A DNA stretch of 64,000 bases from Nocardia jejuensis NBRC 103114 (GCF_001613145.1 NZ_BDBU01000016.1:124001-188000), one strand, 5' to 3'; counted from the first letter of the stretch, positions 9,762-20,000 are shown. Notes: a model not told the origin generated them from the sequence alone. A program made the numbers and translations.

Positions 9762-11852
9762 TCAGCGCGAGGGATGCGCCGGATGGAACTGCCCCACGTT
9801 GTGGGACTCCTCGGCCCGGATGATGTGCATGACGGCATTGATCAGCGCGAGGTGGGTGAACGCCTGGGGGAAGTTGCCCAGATGCCGCCCGGTGTGCGAG
9901 TCGATCTCCTCGGCGTACAGCTTCAGGGGGCTGGCGTAGCCGAGCAGGCGCTCGCAGAGTTGCCGCGCACGGGCGAGTTCCCCGATCTCGACCAGCGCCG
10001 ACACCAGCCAGAACGAGCAGATGGTGAACGAGCCCTCCTCGCCGGCGAGCCCGTCGTCGGTGGTGTCGGTGCGGTAGCGCAGCACCAGGCCGTTCTCGGT
10101 GAGGTCGTCGGCGATGGCGAGCACGGTGGCGCGGATGCGGTGATCGGTCGGCGGCAGGAAGCGCAGCAGTACCGCGAGAAGCAGTGAGGCGTCCAGGGTG
10201 TCGCTGCCGTAGCTCTGGGTGAACACGCCCTCGGAGTTGACGCCGTTGTCGAGGATATCGGCGCGGATCTCCTCGGCGATGTCGTGCCACTTCTTCGCGT
10301 AGTCGTATTCGCCGTGCCACTCGGCGAGTTTCGTGCCGCGGTCCAGCGCCACCCAGCACATGATCTTCGACGAGGTGAAGTGCTTGGGCTCGCCGCGCAC
10401 CTCCCAGATGCCGCGATCGGGGTTGCGCCAGTTCTCGATCGCGGCCTGAACCTGGCGTTCGAGCATGGGCCACAACGTTTCCGGGACCTGCTGGCGCGAT
10501 TTCACGTGCAGGTACACCGAATCCAGGATGGTGCCCCAGATATCGTGCTGATCCTGGTTGTACGCGTCATTGCCGACGCGCACCGGTTGCGCGCCGTCGT
10601 ACCCGGACATGTGCGGTAGCTCGGATTCGGTGATCTCGCGTTCCCCGCCGATGCCGTAGAGCACCTGCAGCGGAACGGGTTTCCCGTCGGCATCGGTGGT
10701 CACGTCGTGCAGGAAGGCGAAGAAATCGTCGGCCTCACGGTCCAGGCCGAGGGTGTACAGCCCCCACAGCGCGAAGGTCGAGTCGCGGACCCAGGTGTAT
10801 CGATAGTCCCAGTTGCGTTCCCCGCGTGGAGTTTCCGGCAGTGAGGTGGTGGCCGCGGCCATCAGCGCCCCGGTCGGTGCGTAGGTCAGGCCCTTCAGGG
10901 TCAGGGCGCTGCGCTGCAGATACCCGCGCCACGGGTGATCCGGGAAGCGCCCCAGCGTGATCCACTGCCGCCAGGATTCGGTGGTCGCCCACATCTTCTC
11001 CGCGGCCTCCTCGAAGGTGCTCGGAGCCGGCAGATCCGACCAGGACAGCGCCACGAAGACCTCGTCGCCCTCCTTCATCCGGGTGCGCGCGCGGGCCTCA
11101 CGGCCCTCCAGGCCGATCCGCAGGTTGGTGCTGAGGGTCAGTGTCGGGCAGCCGTCGATCTCACAGCTGGCGGTCGCCTGTTCGTACACTTCGCCGCTGT
11201 ACTGCCAATCGGCGCCGCCGCGGTGGTAGTCGAACGCGGGCTCGCAGCTCATCTCCAGCTCGACCACGCCGTTCACGCATTTCACGGTGCGCAGCAGCAT
11301 GTGCTCCGCGTCCCAGTCCATCGGCGTGCGGCGGTGGCTCCGGGAGCGGGAGCTGTTGTTGTGCCAGGGGCCCAGCACCAGCGCGTCGCGCACGATGAGC
11401 CAGCCGGTCTCGGTCTGCCACGTGGTCTCCACGATGAGCCCGCCGGGCAGATAGCGCCGTGCGGCGGGCACATTGCGTCCGTACGGGCCGATCCGGAAGT
11501 GTCCGGCGCTGCGGTCCAGCATTGCCCCGAAGATGCTGGGGGAGTCCGGGCGCGGCACGCACATCCATTCCACCGACCCGTTTCGGGCGATGAGACAGGT
11601 GGTCTCGCAGTCGGACAGGAAGGCGTAATCGTCGATGGGCGGGAACACCGACTTGTGGGTGGTTCCGGCGGGGGTGGGCAGATATCCGCCGGACATTTCG
11701 ACATCGGGGCGGTCGATGCCCTCCCGGGGTGGATCGATTCGCCCGGTCAGCGGTGCCAGCGTGTCGGGTCCGGACGCATCACCGCCCAGATACCCGGTCT
11801 CGCTGCCGAGCGGTCGATTGTTCTCGGACTCCGGCTCGTCGTAAGACTCCAT
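9762..11852 (-). CDS. Glycoside hydrolase family 15 protein, probable trehalase
   Basis: This protein of about 696 residues has the GH15 plan: an N-terminal beta-sandwich (about 60-290) with DDYAFLSDCETTCLI and then an (alpha/alpha)6 barrel. Barrel motifs include RNWDYRYTWVRDS and the acidic EEGSFTICSFW segment that carries a catalytic Glu. The mycobacterial neighbour of subI (Rv2402, MSMEG_4535) is a GH15 enzyme reported to hydrolyse trehalose, and gene order here is the same. Trehalase is therefore favoured over glucoamylase, but substrate is not readable from sequence. ATG 11852 was chosen over the longer frame from 11906 because the extension is not family-like and a GAGGG run lies just upstream. 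No signal peptide is seen. Confidence 0.88.
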   Translation of the reverse strand: MESYDEPESENNRPLGSETGYLGGDASGPDTLAPLTGRIDPPREGIDRPDVEMSGGYLPTPAGTTHKSVFPPIDDYAFLSDCETTCLIARNGSVEWMCVPRPDSPSIFGAMLDRSAGHFRIGPYGRNVPAARRYLPGGLIVETTWQTETGWLIVRDALVLGPWHNNSSRSRSHRRTPMDWDAEHMLLRTVKCVNGVVELEMSCEPAFDYHRGGADWQYSGEVYEQATASCEIDGCPTLTLSTNLRIGLEGREARARTRMKEGDEVFVALSWSDLPAPSTFEEAAEKMWATTESWRQWITLGRFPDHPWRGYLQRSALTLKGLTYAPTGALMAAATTSLPETPRGERNWDYRYTWVRDSTFALWGLYTLGLDREADDFFAFLHDVTTDADGKPVPLQVLYGIGGEREITESELPHMSGYDGAQPVRVGNDAYNQDQHDIWGTILDSVYLHVKSRQQVPETLWPMLERQVQAAIENWRNPDRGIWEVRGEPKHFTSSKIMCWVALDRGTKLAEWHGEYDYAKKWHDIAEEIRADILDNGVNSEGVFTQSYGSDTLDASLLLAVLLRFLPPTDHRIRATVLAIADDLTENGLVLRYRTDTTDDGLAGEEGSFTICSFWLVSALVEIGELARARQLCERLLGYASPLKLYAEEIDSHTGRHLGNFPQAFTHLALINAVMHIIRAEESHNVGQFHPAHPSR

Positions 11853-11905
11853 ACCCTCATGATCGGTCCGAAGAGCCCGAATCGTCCACCGGCGGTCCAC
11901 CGGCA

Positions 11906-11911
11906 TAGGCT
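11906..11911 (+). promoter_or_regulatory. Leaderless -10 box (TAGGCT) for the 78-residue membrane protein
   Basis: TAGGCT ends 6 nt before GTG 11918. It overlaps the 5' edge of the divergent GH15 gene region. There is no Shine-Dalgarno sequence. Confidence 0.5.
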
Positions 11912-11917
11912 GATGTC

Positions 11918-12154
11918 GTGCATCGGATCGCAGGATGGTGGGACGGCGTCGAGTTGTGGGTTGCCGGCCTGCCCTTCGTCCCCCAGTTCGCCGTGGTGCT
12001 GGCCGCCATGGTGCCGGTCTGTTTCGTCATCGCCTTCGTGCTCGATCGAGTCCTGCGCACGATGCTGCACGCGCTGGGCCGTGACCGAGTGGCCGCCCAG
12101 GAAGTCGCGGCGACCGCCGCGCAGCCGCGTCGCATCCGGAAGGAAGCCGCCTGA
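11918..12154 (+). CDS. Small single-pass membrane protein
   Basis: The 78-residue product has one strong transmembrane segment (about 17-45, FVPQFAVVLAAMVPVCFVIAFVL) and then a basic tail rich in Arg and Ala. Family and function are not recognised; a small membrane protein is recalled at the same place in mycobacteria (near Rv2401A). GTG 11918 is supported by the TAGGCT box 6 nt upstream. Its stop codon overlaps the start of a second, even smaller membrane ORF as TGATG, suggesting a two-gene unit. Confidence 0.7.
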   Translation: MHRIAGWWDGVELWVAGLPFVPQFAVVLAAMVPVCFVIAFVLDRVLRTMLHALGRDRVAAQEVAATAAQPRRIRKEAA

Positions 12155-12231
12155 TGCCGCGTTCGCGCGTCCAGCTCGCTCTGATCGCCCTGCTCGTTCT
12201 CGTGCTGGTCGCCTGGTTGTTCACTCGCTGA
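12154..12231 (+). CDS. 25-residue transmembrane microprotein
   Basis: ATG 12154 overlaps the preceding stop codon (TGATG) and opens a 25-codon frame. It starts MPRSRVQ and is then almost entirely Leu/Val/Ala/Ile before ending LFTR. The basic N-terminus followed by about 16 hydrophobic residues is a typical single-pass microprotein. The overlap implies translational coupling to the 78-residue membrane protein. Function is unknown. Confidence 0.55.
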   Translation: MPRSRVQLALIALLVLVLVAWLFTR

Positions 12232-12266
12232 TCGACTTTCGGTACCTGTCGGGCGAATTCGGGGCG

Positions 12267-12272
12267 TACTGT
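12267..12272 (+). promoter_or_regulatory. Leaderless -10 box (TACTGT) for the acidic small protein
   Basis: TACTGT ends 8 nt before ATG 12281. No ribosome-binding sequence is present. Confidence 0.4.
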
Positions 12273-12280
12273 GCTGCACC

Positions 12281-12532
12281 ATGTCAACCGATGAAGGTCT
12301 CGAACTCGACGTATTGCTCTCCGAAGAGGATTTCGAGGAGGAGCCGCGTCTGATCGCCACTCATCTCTGCGGCGCCGAGGAAGCCCTGGAAATGGTGAAG
12401 GCCGCGCAGCTCCTCGGCCTCGGTGTCCGCCTGTCCAACCGCATCCGCCCGGATGAGGAGGACGCGGAGATCGCCACGGAAGAGTGGATCCTCGACATCC
12501 TGGAGAACCCGCCCGTCGCCGACGACGAGTAG
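12281..12532 (+). CDS. Small acidic hypothetical protein
   Basis: The product is 83 residues and strongly acidic at both ends (EEDFEEEP near 15, PVADDE at the end). The centre (about 28-55) looks like a compact helix-strand unit (CGAEEALEMVKAAQLLGLGVRLSNRIRP). There are no membrane segments or known motifs. Codon third positions are GC-rich, as in neighbouring genes, supporting a real gene. It lies between the small membrane proteins and the sulfate transporter leader. Function is unknown. Confidence 0.65.
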   Translation: MSTDEGLELDVLLSEEDFEEEPRLIATHLCGAEEALEMVKAAQLLGLGVRLSNRIRPDEEDAEIATEEWILDILENPPVADDE

Positions 12533-12784
12533 GTCGGTCCTCCCCGTTCCCGAAATCCTGGTGCCGGAACCATCGGCCGAACGTCGAGTACGTCCCACCC
12601 ACTTCCTGTCCCATCGCGCGGACCGCGCCCCGACGTCGCGGCCCAGGTCGCGCACGGTGCGGACGAGCGGGGCCGGCGACTGATCGAGGCTCTGCCGGTG
12701 GGTCCGGGCACCGTGACCCCCCCGTGTGCACGCTCACAGTGATTCTGCGCGTGCTCGCGGTTCCTGTTCGACGAGTAGCTCTGC

Positions 12785-12790
12785 TACATT
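12785..12790 (+). promoter_or_regulatory. -10 box (TACATT) of the sulfate transporter leader transcript
   Basis: TACATT ends 7 nt before the GTG of a 29-codon upstream ORF. This would place the transcription start at or next to that codon, about 281 nt before subI. Confidence 0.5.
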
Positions 12791-12797
12791 CTTCCCC

Positions 12798-12887
12798 GTG
12801 TCATCGAGTGTTGTGCCCCGCGTCCGCCATGAATTGGCGTTGATTGCCGTGGGCTACCTCGTGGTCGCGGATATTCACTGTCGGTGA
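12798..12887 (+). CDS. Candidate cysteine-responsive leader peptide upstream of subI
   Basis: GTG 12798 opens a 29-residue frame ending in HCR just before TGA. It is preceded by a TACATT box at leaderless spacing and lies about 190 nt before the sulfate transporter operon. Short leaderless ORFs with Cys codons near the end act as cysteine-responsive attenuators of sulfur genes in mycobacteria and other actinobacteria. Here only one Cys codon is present, the penultimate sense codon, so the match is by position and layout, not by a Cys run. GC-rich hairpins follow before subI. Confidence 0.5.
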   Translation: MSSSVVPRVRHELALIAVGYLVVADIHCR

Positions 12888-13078
12888 TTGCCGCCCGGGC
12901 ACAGCTGCACCCGTCTGAGTAGACTGGCGCGCGCACTTTCGCAGTCTGTGTTCGTCCCCCGGCGGCCTTCGGGCCGGAGCGCCATCGTCGTGTCGGTCCC
13001 CGCACGACGGGTCTACGGCTCATCGATTTTCCGCCGGTCGACGTCCCCTCCGGCGGGGCTCTAGAAAGGTCCACTCGG
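12888..13078 (+). promoter_or_regulatory. Structured leader between the upstream ORF and subI
   Basis: This untranslated stretch holds three inverted repeats: CGGCC around a TTCG loop at about 12964-12976, CGTCGTG/CACGACG (12986-12992 with 13003-13009), and CCGCCGG/CCGGCGG (13031-13037 with 13050-13056). The last lies just before the AGAAAGG ribosome site of subI (about 13063-13069). The order is compatible with transcriptional or translational attenuation. Confidence 0.45.
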
Positions 13079-14122
13079 ATGTCTCGCACTTCTCGTCTGT
13101 CTCGCCGATCTATCGGCATCGCTCTGACCGCGGTGGCTGCTGTTGCGCTCACCGCGTGCAGCGGCGGCGCCAGCGATTCCACCGAGGGCGGTGCTGTGGC
13201 CGACGGCAGCGGCGGCACCCTGAATCTCTACGCGTACGCGGTCCCGAAGCCCGGTTTCGACAAGGTGATTCCGGAATTCAACAAGACCGACGCCGGTAAG
13301 GGCGTGCAGATCCAGCAGTCCTACGGCGCCTCGGGCGATCAGTCCCGCAAGGTGAAGGACGGCGCCGAGGCCGACGTCGTCAACTTCTCCGTCGAGCCCG
13401 ACGTCACCCGCCTGGTGGATGCCGGTCTGGTCGACGCGAGCTGGAACGCGGGCGCCGACAAGGGCATCGCCTTCGGCTCCGTGGTCGCCATCGTGGTCCG
13501 CAAGGGCAACCCGAAGGGCATCAAGGACTGGGACGACCTGCTCAAGCCGGGTGTGGAGGTGGTGACCCCGAACCCGTTCTCCTCCGGTTCGGCCAAGTGG
13601 AACCTGCTGGCCCCGTACGCGGCCAAGAGCGAGGGCGGCAAGAACCCGCAGGCGGGTCTGGACTACCTGTCGCAGCTGATCTCCAAGGAGCACGTCAAGG
13701 TGCAGCCGGCCTCGGGCCGTGAAGCCACCGAGACCTTCCTGCAGGGCACCGGCGATGTGCTGCTGAGCTACGAGAACGAGGCCATCTTCTCCGAGCGCAA
13801 CGGCGACAAGATCGAGCACTTCATCCCGCCGACGACCTTCAAGATCGAGAACCCGGTCGCGGTGCTCAAGAACGCCAAGAACGCGCCGAAGGCGACCGCC
13901 TTCCGTGACTTCCTGTTCACCCCGGCCGGCCAGAAGGCTTGGGCCGCGGCCGGATTCCGTCCGGTCGACCCGAAGGTCGCGGCCGAGTACGCCAAGGACT
14001 TCCCGACCCCGACCAAGCTGTGGACGATCGACGACCTCGGCGGCTGGAAGAAGGTCGACAAGGATCTGTTCACCAAGGACACCGGTAGCGTCGCGGTGAT
14101 CTACGACAAGGCCACCAAGTAG
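13079..14122 (+). CDS. subI: Sulfate-binding lipoprotein of the CysTWA ABC transporter
   Basis: This 347-residue protein is a periplasmic-type substrate-binding protein anchored as a lipoprotein. The signal peptide (1-26) ends in a lipobox LTAC with Cys27 as the lipidated residue. The mature part shows sulfate-binding-family features such as the LNLYAYAVPKPGFDKVIPEFNKT start and the QSYGASGDQSRKV segment. It delivers sulfate or thiosulfate to CysT-CysW. ATG 13079 has a clear AGAAAGG ribosome site. It is the first gene of a subI-cysT-cysW-cysA operon in the same order as in mycobacteria. Confidence 0.95.
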   Translation: MSRTSRLSRRSIGIALTAVAAVALTACSGGASDSTEGGAVADGSGGTLNLYAYAVPKPGFDKVIPEFNKTDAGKGVQIQQSYGASGDQSRKVKDGAEADVVNFSVEPDVTRLVDAGLVDASWNAGADKGIAFGSVVAIVVRKGNPKGIKDWDDLLKPGVEVVTPNPFSSGSAKWNLLAPYAAKSEGGKNPQAGLDYLSQLISKEHVKVQPASGREATETFLQGTGDVLLSYENEAIFSERNGDKIEHFIPPTTFKIENPVAVLKNAKNAPKATAFRDFLFTPAGQKAWAAAGFRPVDPKVAAEYAKDFPTPTKLWTIDDLGGWKKVDKDLFTKDTGSVAVIYDKATK

Positions 14123-14157
14123 CCGAGTGACCTGGAGCACAAGCGATACTCGATACC

Positions 14158-15051
14158 GTGAGTGACAGCAGCGCGAACGCCGGGACCGTTTCTGGTCCCG
14201 GCGTTTCGCCGACAAACAAACCCCGGCGACCCCGCCCCGGCCTGTCCTGGTTGCGGGTCAGTGGGTCCGTGGGACCGCTCGGCATCGCGACCACCGTGCT
14301 GTGGCTCAGCATCATCGTGCTGCTGCCGCTCGCGGCCCTGACGTTTCATTCGTTCGAGAACGGCTGGTCCGGCTTCTGGGACGCGGTGACCGCGCCCGCC
14401 GCGCTGGACGCGCTGCGGGTGACCGTGCTCGTGTCCGTGGTGGTCGCGGTGGTCAACGTGTTCATGGGCACGCTGATCGCCTGGGTGCTGGTCCGGGACG
14501 ATTTCCCGGGCAAGGGCATCGTCAACGCCCTCATCGATCTGCCGTTCGCGTTGCCGACCATCGTGGCCAGCATCGTGCTGCTGGCGCTGTACGGCCCGCA
14601 GAGTCCGGTGAACATCCATCTCAACGCCACCCAGCCGGGCCTGGTGGTGGCGCTGGCGTTCGTGACGCTGCCGTTCGTGGTGCGTTCGGTGCAGCCGGTG
14701 CTCATCGAGGTGGATCTCGAGGTCGAGCAGGCCGCGGCCTCGCTGGGCGCGGACAACTGGACCACCTTCCGGCGCATCGTGCTGCCGACGCTGGCTCCGG
14801 CCATCATCAGCGGCGGCGGCCTCGCATTCGCCCGCGCCATCGGCGAATACGGTTCGGTCGTGCTGATCGGCGGCAACATCCCGCGCGAGACCCAGGTGGC
14901 CTCGCAGTACATCCAGCAGCAGATCGAGATCGACCGGCCGATCAACGCGGCCGCGGTTTCGGTTGCGCTGCTGGCGATCTCGTTCGCGTCGCTGCTGGTG
15001 CTGCGGCTGCTGTCCGATCGGGCGGCGCGCAAGGAGCAGGAGTCGCGATGA
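14158..15051 (+). CDS. cysT: Sulfate ABC transporter permease CysT
   Basis: This 297-residue inner-membrane permease has about six transmembrane helices and the binding-protein-dependent transport motif region EVEQAAASLGADNWTTFRRIVLP (about residues 184-206), which docks on CysA. An N-terminal Pro/Arg-rich tail of about 25 residues precedes helix 1. The GTG start at 14158 lies 35 bp after subI. It ends in an ATGA overlap with cysW, so translation is coupled. It pairs with CysW to form the channel for sulfate. Confidence 0.95.
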   Translation: MSDSSANAGTVSGPGVSPTNKPRRPRPGLSWLRVSGSVGPLGIATTVLWLSIIVLLPLAALTFHSFENGWSGFWDAVTAPAALDALRVTVLVSVVVAVVNVFMGTLIAWVLVRDDFPGKGIVNALIDLPFALPTIVASIVLLALYGPQSPVNIHLNATQPGLVVALAFVTLPFVVRSVQPVLIEVDLEVEQAAASLGADNWTTFRRIVLPTLAPAIISGGGLAFARAIGEYGSVVLIGGNIPRETQVASQYIQQQIEIDRPINAAAVSVALLAISFASLLVLRLLSDRAARKEQESR

Positions 15052-15857
15052 GACTGTCCGGGCTGACCAGGATTTCGCTGCGCACGGTCGCGCTGGCCTA
15101 TCTGTTCGTGCTGCTGGTGCTGCCGCTGGGCATCATCATCTGGCGCACCTTCGAACGCGGGATCATGGCGTTCGTCGATTCGATCACCACCCCGGCGGCG
15201 GTCTCGGCGTTCCAGCTCTCGCTGATCATCGTGGTGATCGTGGTGCCGCTCAATGTGGTGTTCGGTGTCATCACCGCGATCGCGCTGGTGCGCGGAAAGT
15301 TCCCCGGCCGCACCCTGGTTCAGGGACTGGTGGACCTGCCGTTCGCGGTGTCGCCTGTCGTGGTGGGTGTATCGCTGATTCTGCTGTGGGGTGCGGGCGG
15401 CTGGTTCGGCGGGCTGGAGCATCACGGGTTGAAGGTCATCTTCAATCTGCCCGGCATGGTGCTGGCCACCATTTTCGTGACGCTGCCGTTCGTGGTGCGC
15501 GAGGTGGAGCCGGTCCTGCACGAGATCGGCGACGATCAGGAGCAGGCCGCCGCCACCCTCGGCGCGTCCGGATGGCAGACGTTCTGGCGGATCACGCTGC
15601 CCGCCATCCGGTGGGGCCTGACCTACGGCGTGGTGCTCACCGTGGCGCGTGCGCTGGGCGAGTTCGGTGCGGTGATCATGGTGTCCACGGCGCTGCCGGG
15701 CAAGTCGCAGACGCTGACCCTGCTGGTGCACGGCCGATACATCAATGACCACAACACTTTCGGCGCGTACAGCGCGGCGACGCTGCTGATGGGTATCGCC
15801 CTCGTCGTTCTTCTGTTGATGACCCTCCTCGAGCGCAAGCGGGGCAATGCCAAATGA
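15048..15857 (+). CDS. cysW: Sulfate ABC transporter permease CysW
   Basis: The product is 269 residues with six predicted transmembrane helices and the EAA-type loop [20 protein letters not shown] that contacts the ATPase. ATG 15048 overlaps the cysT stop codon as ATGA. The last codons overlap the start of cysA, again as ATGA. It is the second half of the sulfate channel. Confidence 0.95.
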   Translation: MRLSGLTRISLRTVALAYLFVLLVLPLGIIIWRTFERGIMAFVDSITTPAAVSAFQLSLIIVVIVVPLNVVFGVITAIALVRGKFPGRTLVQGLVDLPFAVSPVVVGVSLILLWGAGGWFGGLEHHGLKVIFNLPGMVLATIFVTLPFVVREVEPVLHEIGDDQEQAAATLGASGWQTFWRITLPAIRWGLTYGVVLTVARALGEFGAVIMVSTALPGKSQTLTLLVHGRYINDHNTFGAYSAATLLMGIALVVLLLMTLLERKRGNAK

Positions 15858-16849
15858 TCACCGTGACCAATGCGAACAAGCACTACGGCACCTTCGCGGC
15901 ACTGGACGACGTCAGCCTGGAGATTCCCTCCGGTGAGCTGACCGCGCTGCTCGGCCCGTCCGGTTCGGGCAAGTCGACGCTGCTGCGGTCCATCGCCGGG
16001 CTCGAATCGCTCGACAGCGGCGTGGTGGTGATCGCGGGCAAGGATGTGACCCGGGTGTCGCCGCAGAAACGCGATATCGGTTTCGTGTTCCAGCATTACG
16101 CGGCGTTCAAGCACATGACCGTGCGCGACAATGTGGCGTTCGGACTCGAGATCCGCAAGCGGCCCAAGCCCGAGATCAAGAAGAAGGTCGACGACCTGCT
16201 CGAGATCGTCGGACTCGACGGGTTCCAGCATCGCTATCCCGCGCAGCTCTCGGGCGGCCAGCGCCAGCGCATGGCCCTGGCCCGCGCGCTGGCGGTGGAT
16301 CCGCAGGTGTTGCTGCTGGACGAGCCGTTCGGCGCTCTCGACGCGAAGGTGCGCGCGGATCTGCGCACCTGGCTGCGGCGTCTGCACGAGGAAGTCCACG
16401 TCACCACCGTGCTGGTCACCCACGACCAGGAGGAGGCGCTGGACGTGGCCGACCGGATCGCGGTGATGAACAAGGGCCGCATCGAGCAGGTCGGCACGCC
16501 GAGCGATGTGTACGACCGGCCCGAGAACGACTTCGTGATGTCGTTCCTGGGCGCGGTGGCCAAGCTCAACGGACATCTGGTGCGGCCGCACGATATTCGC
16601 GTCGGCCGTGATCCGAGCATGGCGCTGGCGGCGCACGAGGGCACCGCGCAGTCCGCGGGCGTCACCCGCGCGACCGTCGAGCGAGTCGTGCACCTGGGCT
16701 TCGAAGTGCGCGTGGAACTGCGCAATGCGGCGACGGGTGACGTGTTCACCGCGCAGGTGACGCGCGGCGACGCCGAGGCGCTGCACCTGAACGAGGGGGA
16801 GACCGTCTACGCGCGGGCGACCCGCATCCCGGAGCTGCCGACCTCCTGA
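15854..16849 (+). CDS. cysA: Sulfate ABC transporter ATP-binding protein CysA
   Basis: The 331-residue ATPase energises sulfate uptake. Walker A is GPSGSGKST (34-42), the signature is [15 protein letters not shown], and Walker B is [12 protein letters not shown], followed by the H-loop VTHDQEEA. The C-terminal 90 residues form the short TOBE-like regulatory domain typical of CysA. It is translationally coupled to cysW and followed at once by a strong terminator, which closes the operon. Confidence 0.95.
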   Translation: MITVTNANKHYGTFAALDDVSLEIPSGELTALLGPSGSGKSTLLRSIAGLESLDSGVVVIAGKDVTRVSPQKRDIGFVFQHYAAFKHMTVRDNVAFGLEIRKRPKPEIKKKVDDLLEIVGLDGFQHRYPAQLSGGQRQRMALARALAVDPQVLLLDEPFGALDAKVRADLRTWLRRLHEEVHVTTVLVTHDQEEALDVADRIAVMNKGRIEQVGTPSDVYDRPENDFVMSFLGAVAKLNGHLVRPHDIRVGRDPSMALAAHEGTAQSAGVTRATVERVVHLGFEVRVELRNAATGDVFTAQVTRGDAEALHLNEGETVYARATRIPELPTS

Positions 16850-16858
16850 GTTCCGTGC

Positions 16859-16902
16859 CCGAGCCCCCGCCGCCGCGAATCCTCGTGGCGGCGGGGGCTC
16901 GG
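16859..16902 (+). terminator. Terminator of the sulfate transporter operon
   Basis: A perfect 16-bp stem (16859-16874 with 16887-16902) has a 12-nt loop, starting 10 bp after the cysA stop. It also faces the convergent carboxylase gene. The remaining bases to 17011 hold nothing recognisable. Confidence 0.85.
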
Positions 16903-17011
16903 TCGTTCACTCGAATCGCAGTGCCGCCGAACCGATTCCGATGGGCCGGGAATCGGGGCCGCGGGCGACCAGGCAGAGGTGCGGCCACCCGGCAGGCTCG
17001 GTGGGGGACTC

Positions 17012-20000
17012 TCAGCGCAGGGTGCGCAGCCAGCGGCGGGTGTCGGCGGGATCGATGACGTCGTCGAGTTCCAGGGCGGTGGCCGCGGTCAGGGCTCTGC
17101 CGCTGGCGTAGGCGGCTGCCACCAGGGCGTCGAAGGCTTCCCGGCGGTGGACGGGGTCTTCGATGGCCGCCAGTTCCTTGGCGAAGCCCAGGCGGACAGC
17201 GCCTTCCAGGCCCATGCCGCCGATTTCGCCGGTGGGCCAGGCGATGACGAAGCGGGGAGCACGGAAGGATCCGGCGGCCATGGCCTGTGCGCCGAGGCCG
17301 TAGCCCTTGCGCAGGATGACGGTGCCGAAGGGAACCTCCAGCGCGGCCGCGTCGATGAACAGGCGGCTGAACTTGGTGACGGTGGCGTGTTTCTCCGCGT
17401 CCGGGCCGACCATGAAACCCGGTGTGTCGCACAGGGAGACGATCGGCAGGTGGTGCGCGCCGCACAATCGCAGGAAGGCGCTCAGCTTGTCGGCGGCGGG
17501 AGCGTCGATCGCGCCGCCGAGATGATGGCAATCGTTGGCGATCAGGCCGAACGCGCGGCCCTCCACCCGGATCAGCGCGGTGACGACGCCGATTCCCCAG
17601 TCCCGGCGCAGTTCGAGGACGGAACCGAGATCGGCGACGGAGTCGATCGCGGCCCGGATATCGAAGGCGTGCAACCGGTTCTCCGGCACCACGTGGCGGG
17701 ACAGGCGCGGGTCGGGAGCTTCCCACTCCGCCACGGCCCCTTGGAAATAGGCCAGATAGTCGCGGGCGACGGCGACGGCCTCCGCCTCGTCGGCGGCGAC
17801 CACGTGCACCACGCCGTTGCGACGCTGCACCTCGATCGGGCCGATGTCCTCGGGGGAGTAGACGCCCAGGCCGCCGCCTTCGATCATGGCGGGCCCGCCC
17901 ATGCCGATATTGGCGTCGGGCGTGGCGATCACGACATCGCACATGCCCAGCAGGGCGGCGTTTCCGGCGAAACAGCGGCCCGACACGATGCCGATCAGCG
18001 GTACCCGGCCGGACAGGGCGGCCATGGCGCGGAAGGTGGTGACCTCCAGTCCGGAGATGCCGCCGTGGTCGGTGTCACCGGGTCGCCCGCCGCCGCCCTC
18101 GGTGAAGAACACCACCGGAAGCTGTTGTTCGCGTGCGAGTTCCAGCATGCGATCGGTCTTGGCGTGATTGCGCACGCCCTGGGTTCCCGCGAGCACGGAG
18201 TAGTCGTAGGACATGACCACGGCGCGGGAGCGCTCCGCGCCGAAGCGGTCGGCGTCGATGGTGGCGACGCCGGCGATGAGACCGTCGGCGGGGGTCCTGG
18301 CGATCAGGTCCTCGAGACTGCGCCGGGCTCGCTGCGCGGCGATGGCGAGCGCGCCGTATTCGACGAAGCTGTCCTCGTCCACCAGATCGGCGATGTTCTC
18401 CCGAGCCGTCCGCCGCCCGATCCGATGCCGCTTGCCGACGGCCTCCTCGCGCGCGGCATCCCGCGTCGTCTCGTGTCGGGTGCGCACTTCGGCCAGGTCG
18501 TCGCGGATCGAATCCAGGTCCACCGCGGTCGATTCCAGGTCCGGTCCGTCGTGCTCGGTCTCGGCCCAGACGAGCAGCGGATCGTGCGGATCCACCACAT
18601 CGCCCGGAGCGACGGCATGCCGCAGCACCGTGAGCGATTCTCCGGCGCGCAGCACATGCTGCATCTTCATCGCCTCCAGCACCGCGACCTCCGCCCCCGC
18701 GGGGATCACCGCGCCGATCGGGGCGAGCGACACCACCGTCGCACCCATCGGAGACCGCAACGCGTGCTCGCCGTCCGCCGCCGCGAAACTCTCGGCTTCC
18801 GTGGCGGCAGCGCCGATCGACCGACCGCCGCCGGCGCCGCCGCCGATTTCGAGAACCGTTGCGGTGGAGCCGGTACCGGTGAGGTCGGCGAGTGCCGATC
18901 GACTCGCGCTCGGTGAGGATGCTTCGACGGCACCGCTGAGCGGGTCGGTCGAGGCCGCTGACATCGCGGGGACGACGTACGCCTCCGCGCTCGCGCGGAG
19001 GGCGGTCAGGTTCTGTTCGAACCAGGCGGTGGTCACCGGGCCTGCGGTCGCGAGGTCGTCCAGCACGGCGCGCAGCAGCGGGATGTTGGTGTCGACGCCG
19101 GTGACCACGGTTTCGGCGAGGGCGTCCGAACAGCGCTGTACCGCAGCGGGATACGTGGGCCCGTGGGCGACGATCTTGGCGAGCAGGGAATCGAAGTGCA
19201 CGCTGTGGCGCATGCCCGTCCGGGCCGCGGTATCCACGCGCACGCCGATCCCGGTGGGTGCGCCGAACTCGGTGATGACGCCGGTGCTGGGCCAGACCGC
19301 GCCGTCGGCGGCGAGCAGCTCCGCGTTGACTCGCACCTGTACCGCGGTGCCGCGCGATCCACCGTCGGGCAGGCCGAGCTCCGCCAGCGTGCGACCCAGC
19401 GCCAGATCGAGCTGCACCGCGACCAGATCCACACCGGTCACCGCCTCGGTGACCGTATGTTCCACCTGCAGACGCGGATTCACCTCCAGGAACCACGCCT
19501 CGTCGCCGGCGACCAGGAACTCCACCGTGATCACCCCGCGGCAGCCCACCGATTCGGCGATCCGCACCGCGTCGCGATGCAACCGATCGCGCAGTGCCGA
19601 CGCCAGATCCGGGGCGGGTGCGACCTCGACCAGCTTCTGGTTCCGGCGCTGCACGCTGCAGTCGCGATCCCCGAGCGTGACCGCGCTCGTCCCGTCCGCG
19701 ATCACCTGCACCTCGATGTGCCTCGCCTCGGTGACCAGCGCCTCGGCGTACACGGTGTCGTCCCCGAATCCCGCCGCCGCCTCGGCGCGGCAGCGTTCGT
19801 GTACCTCCGCCACCAGTGCGGGATCGCGCACCGGTCGCATCCCGCGTCCGCCGCCGCCCGCCGCGGCCTTCACCATCACCCCGCCCGGATGCGCGGCCAG
19901 CAACTCCTCGATCTCGGCCACCCCGGCTCCGGCCCGGGTGGCCGCGAGCACCGCGACCCCGGCCTTCTCGGCGGCCGCTCGCGCCGCCACCTTGTCCCCG

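Noticed and set aside
10935..12353. Long 472-codon ORF antisense to the GH15 gene
   Set aside because: It is a shadow of the GH15 reading frame; the GH15 family match is clear on the minus strand.
12533..13078. SAM riboswitch or T-box before subI
   Set aside because: Neither SAM-riboswitch core nor T-box sequence is present; a leader peptide fits better.
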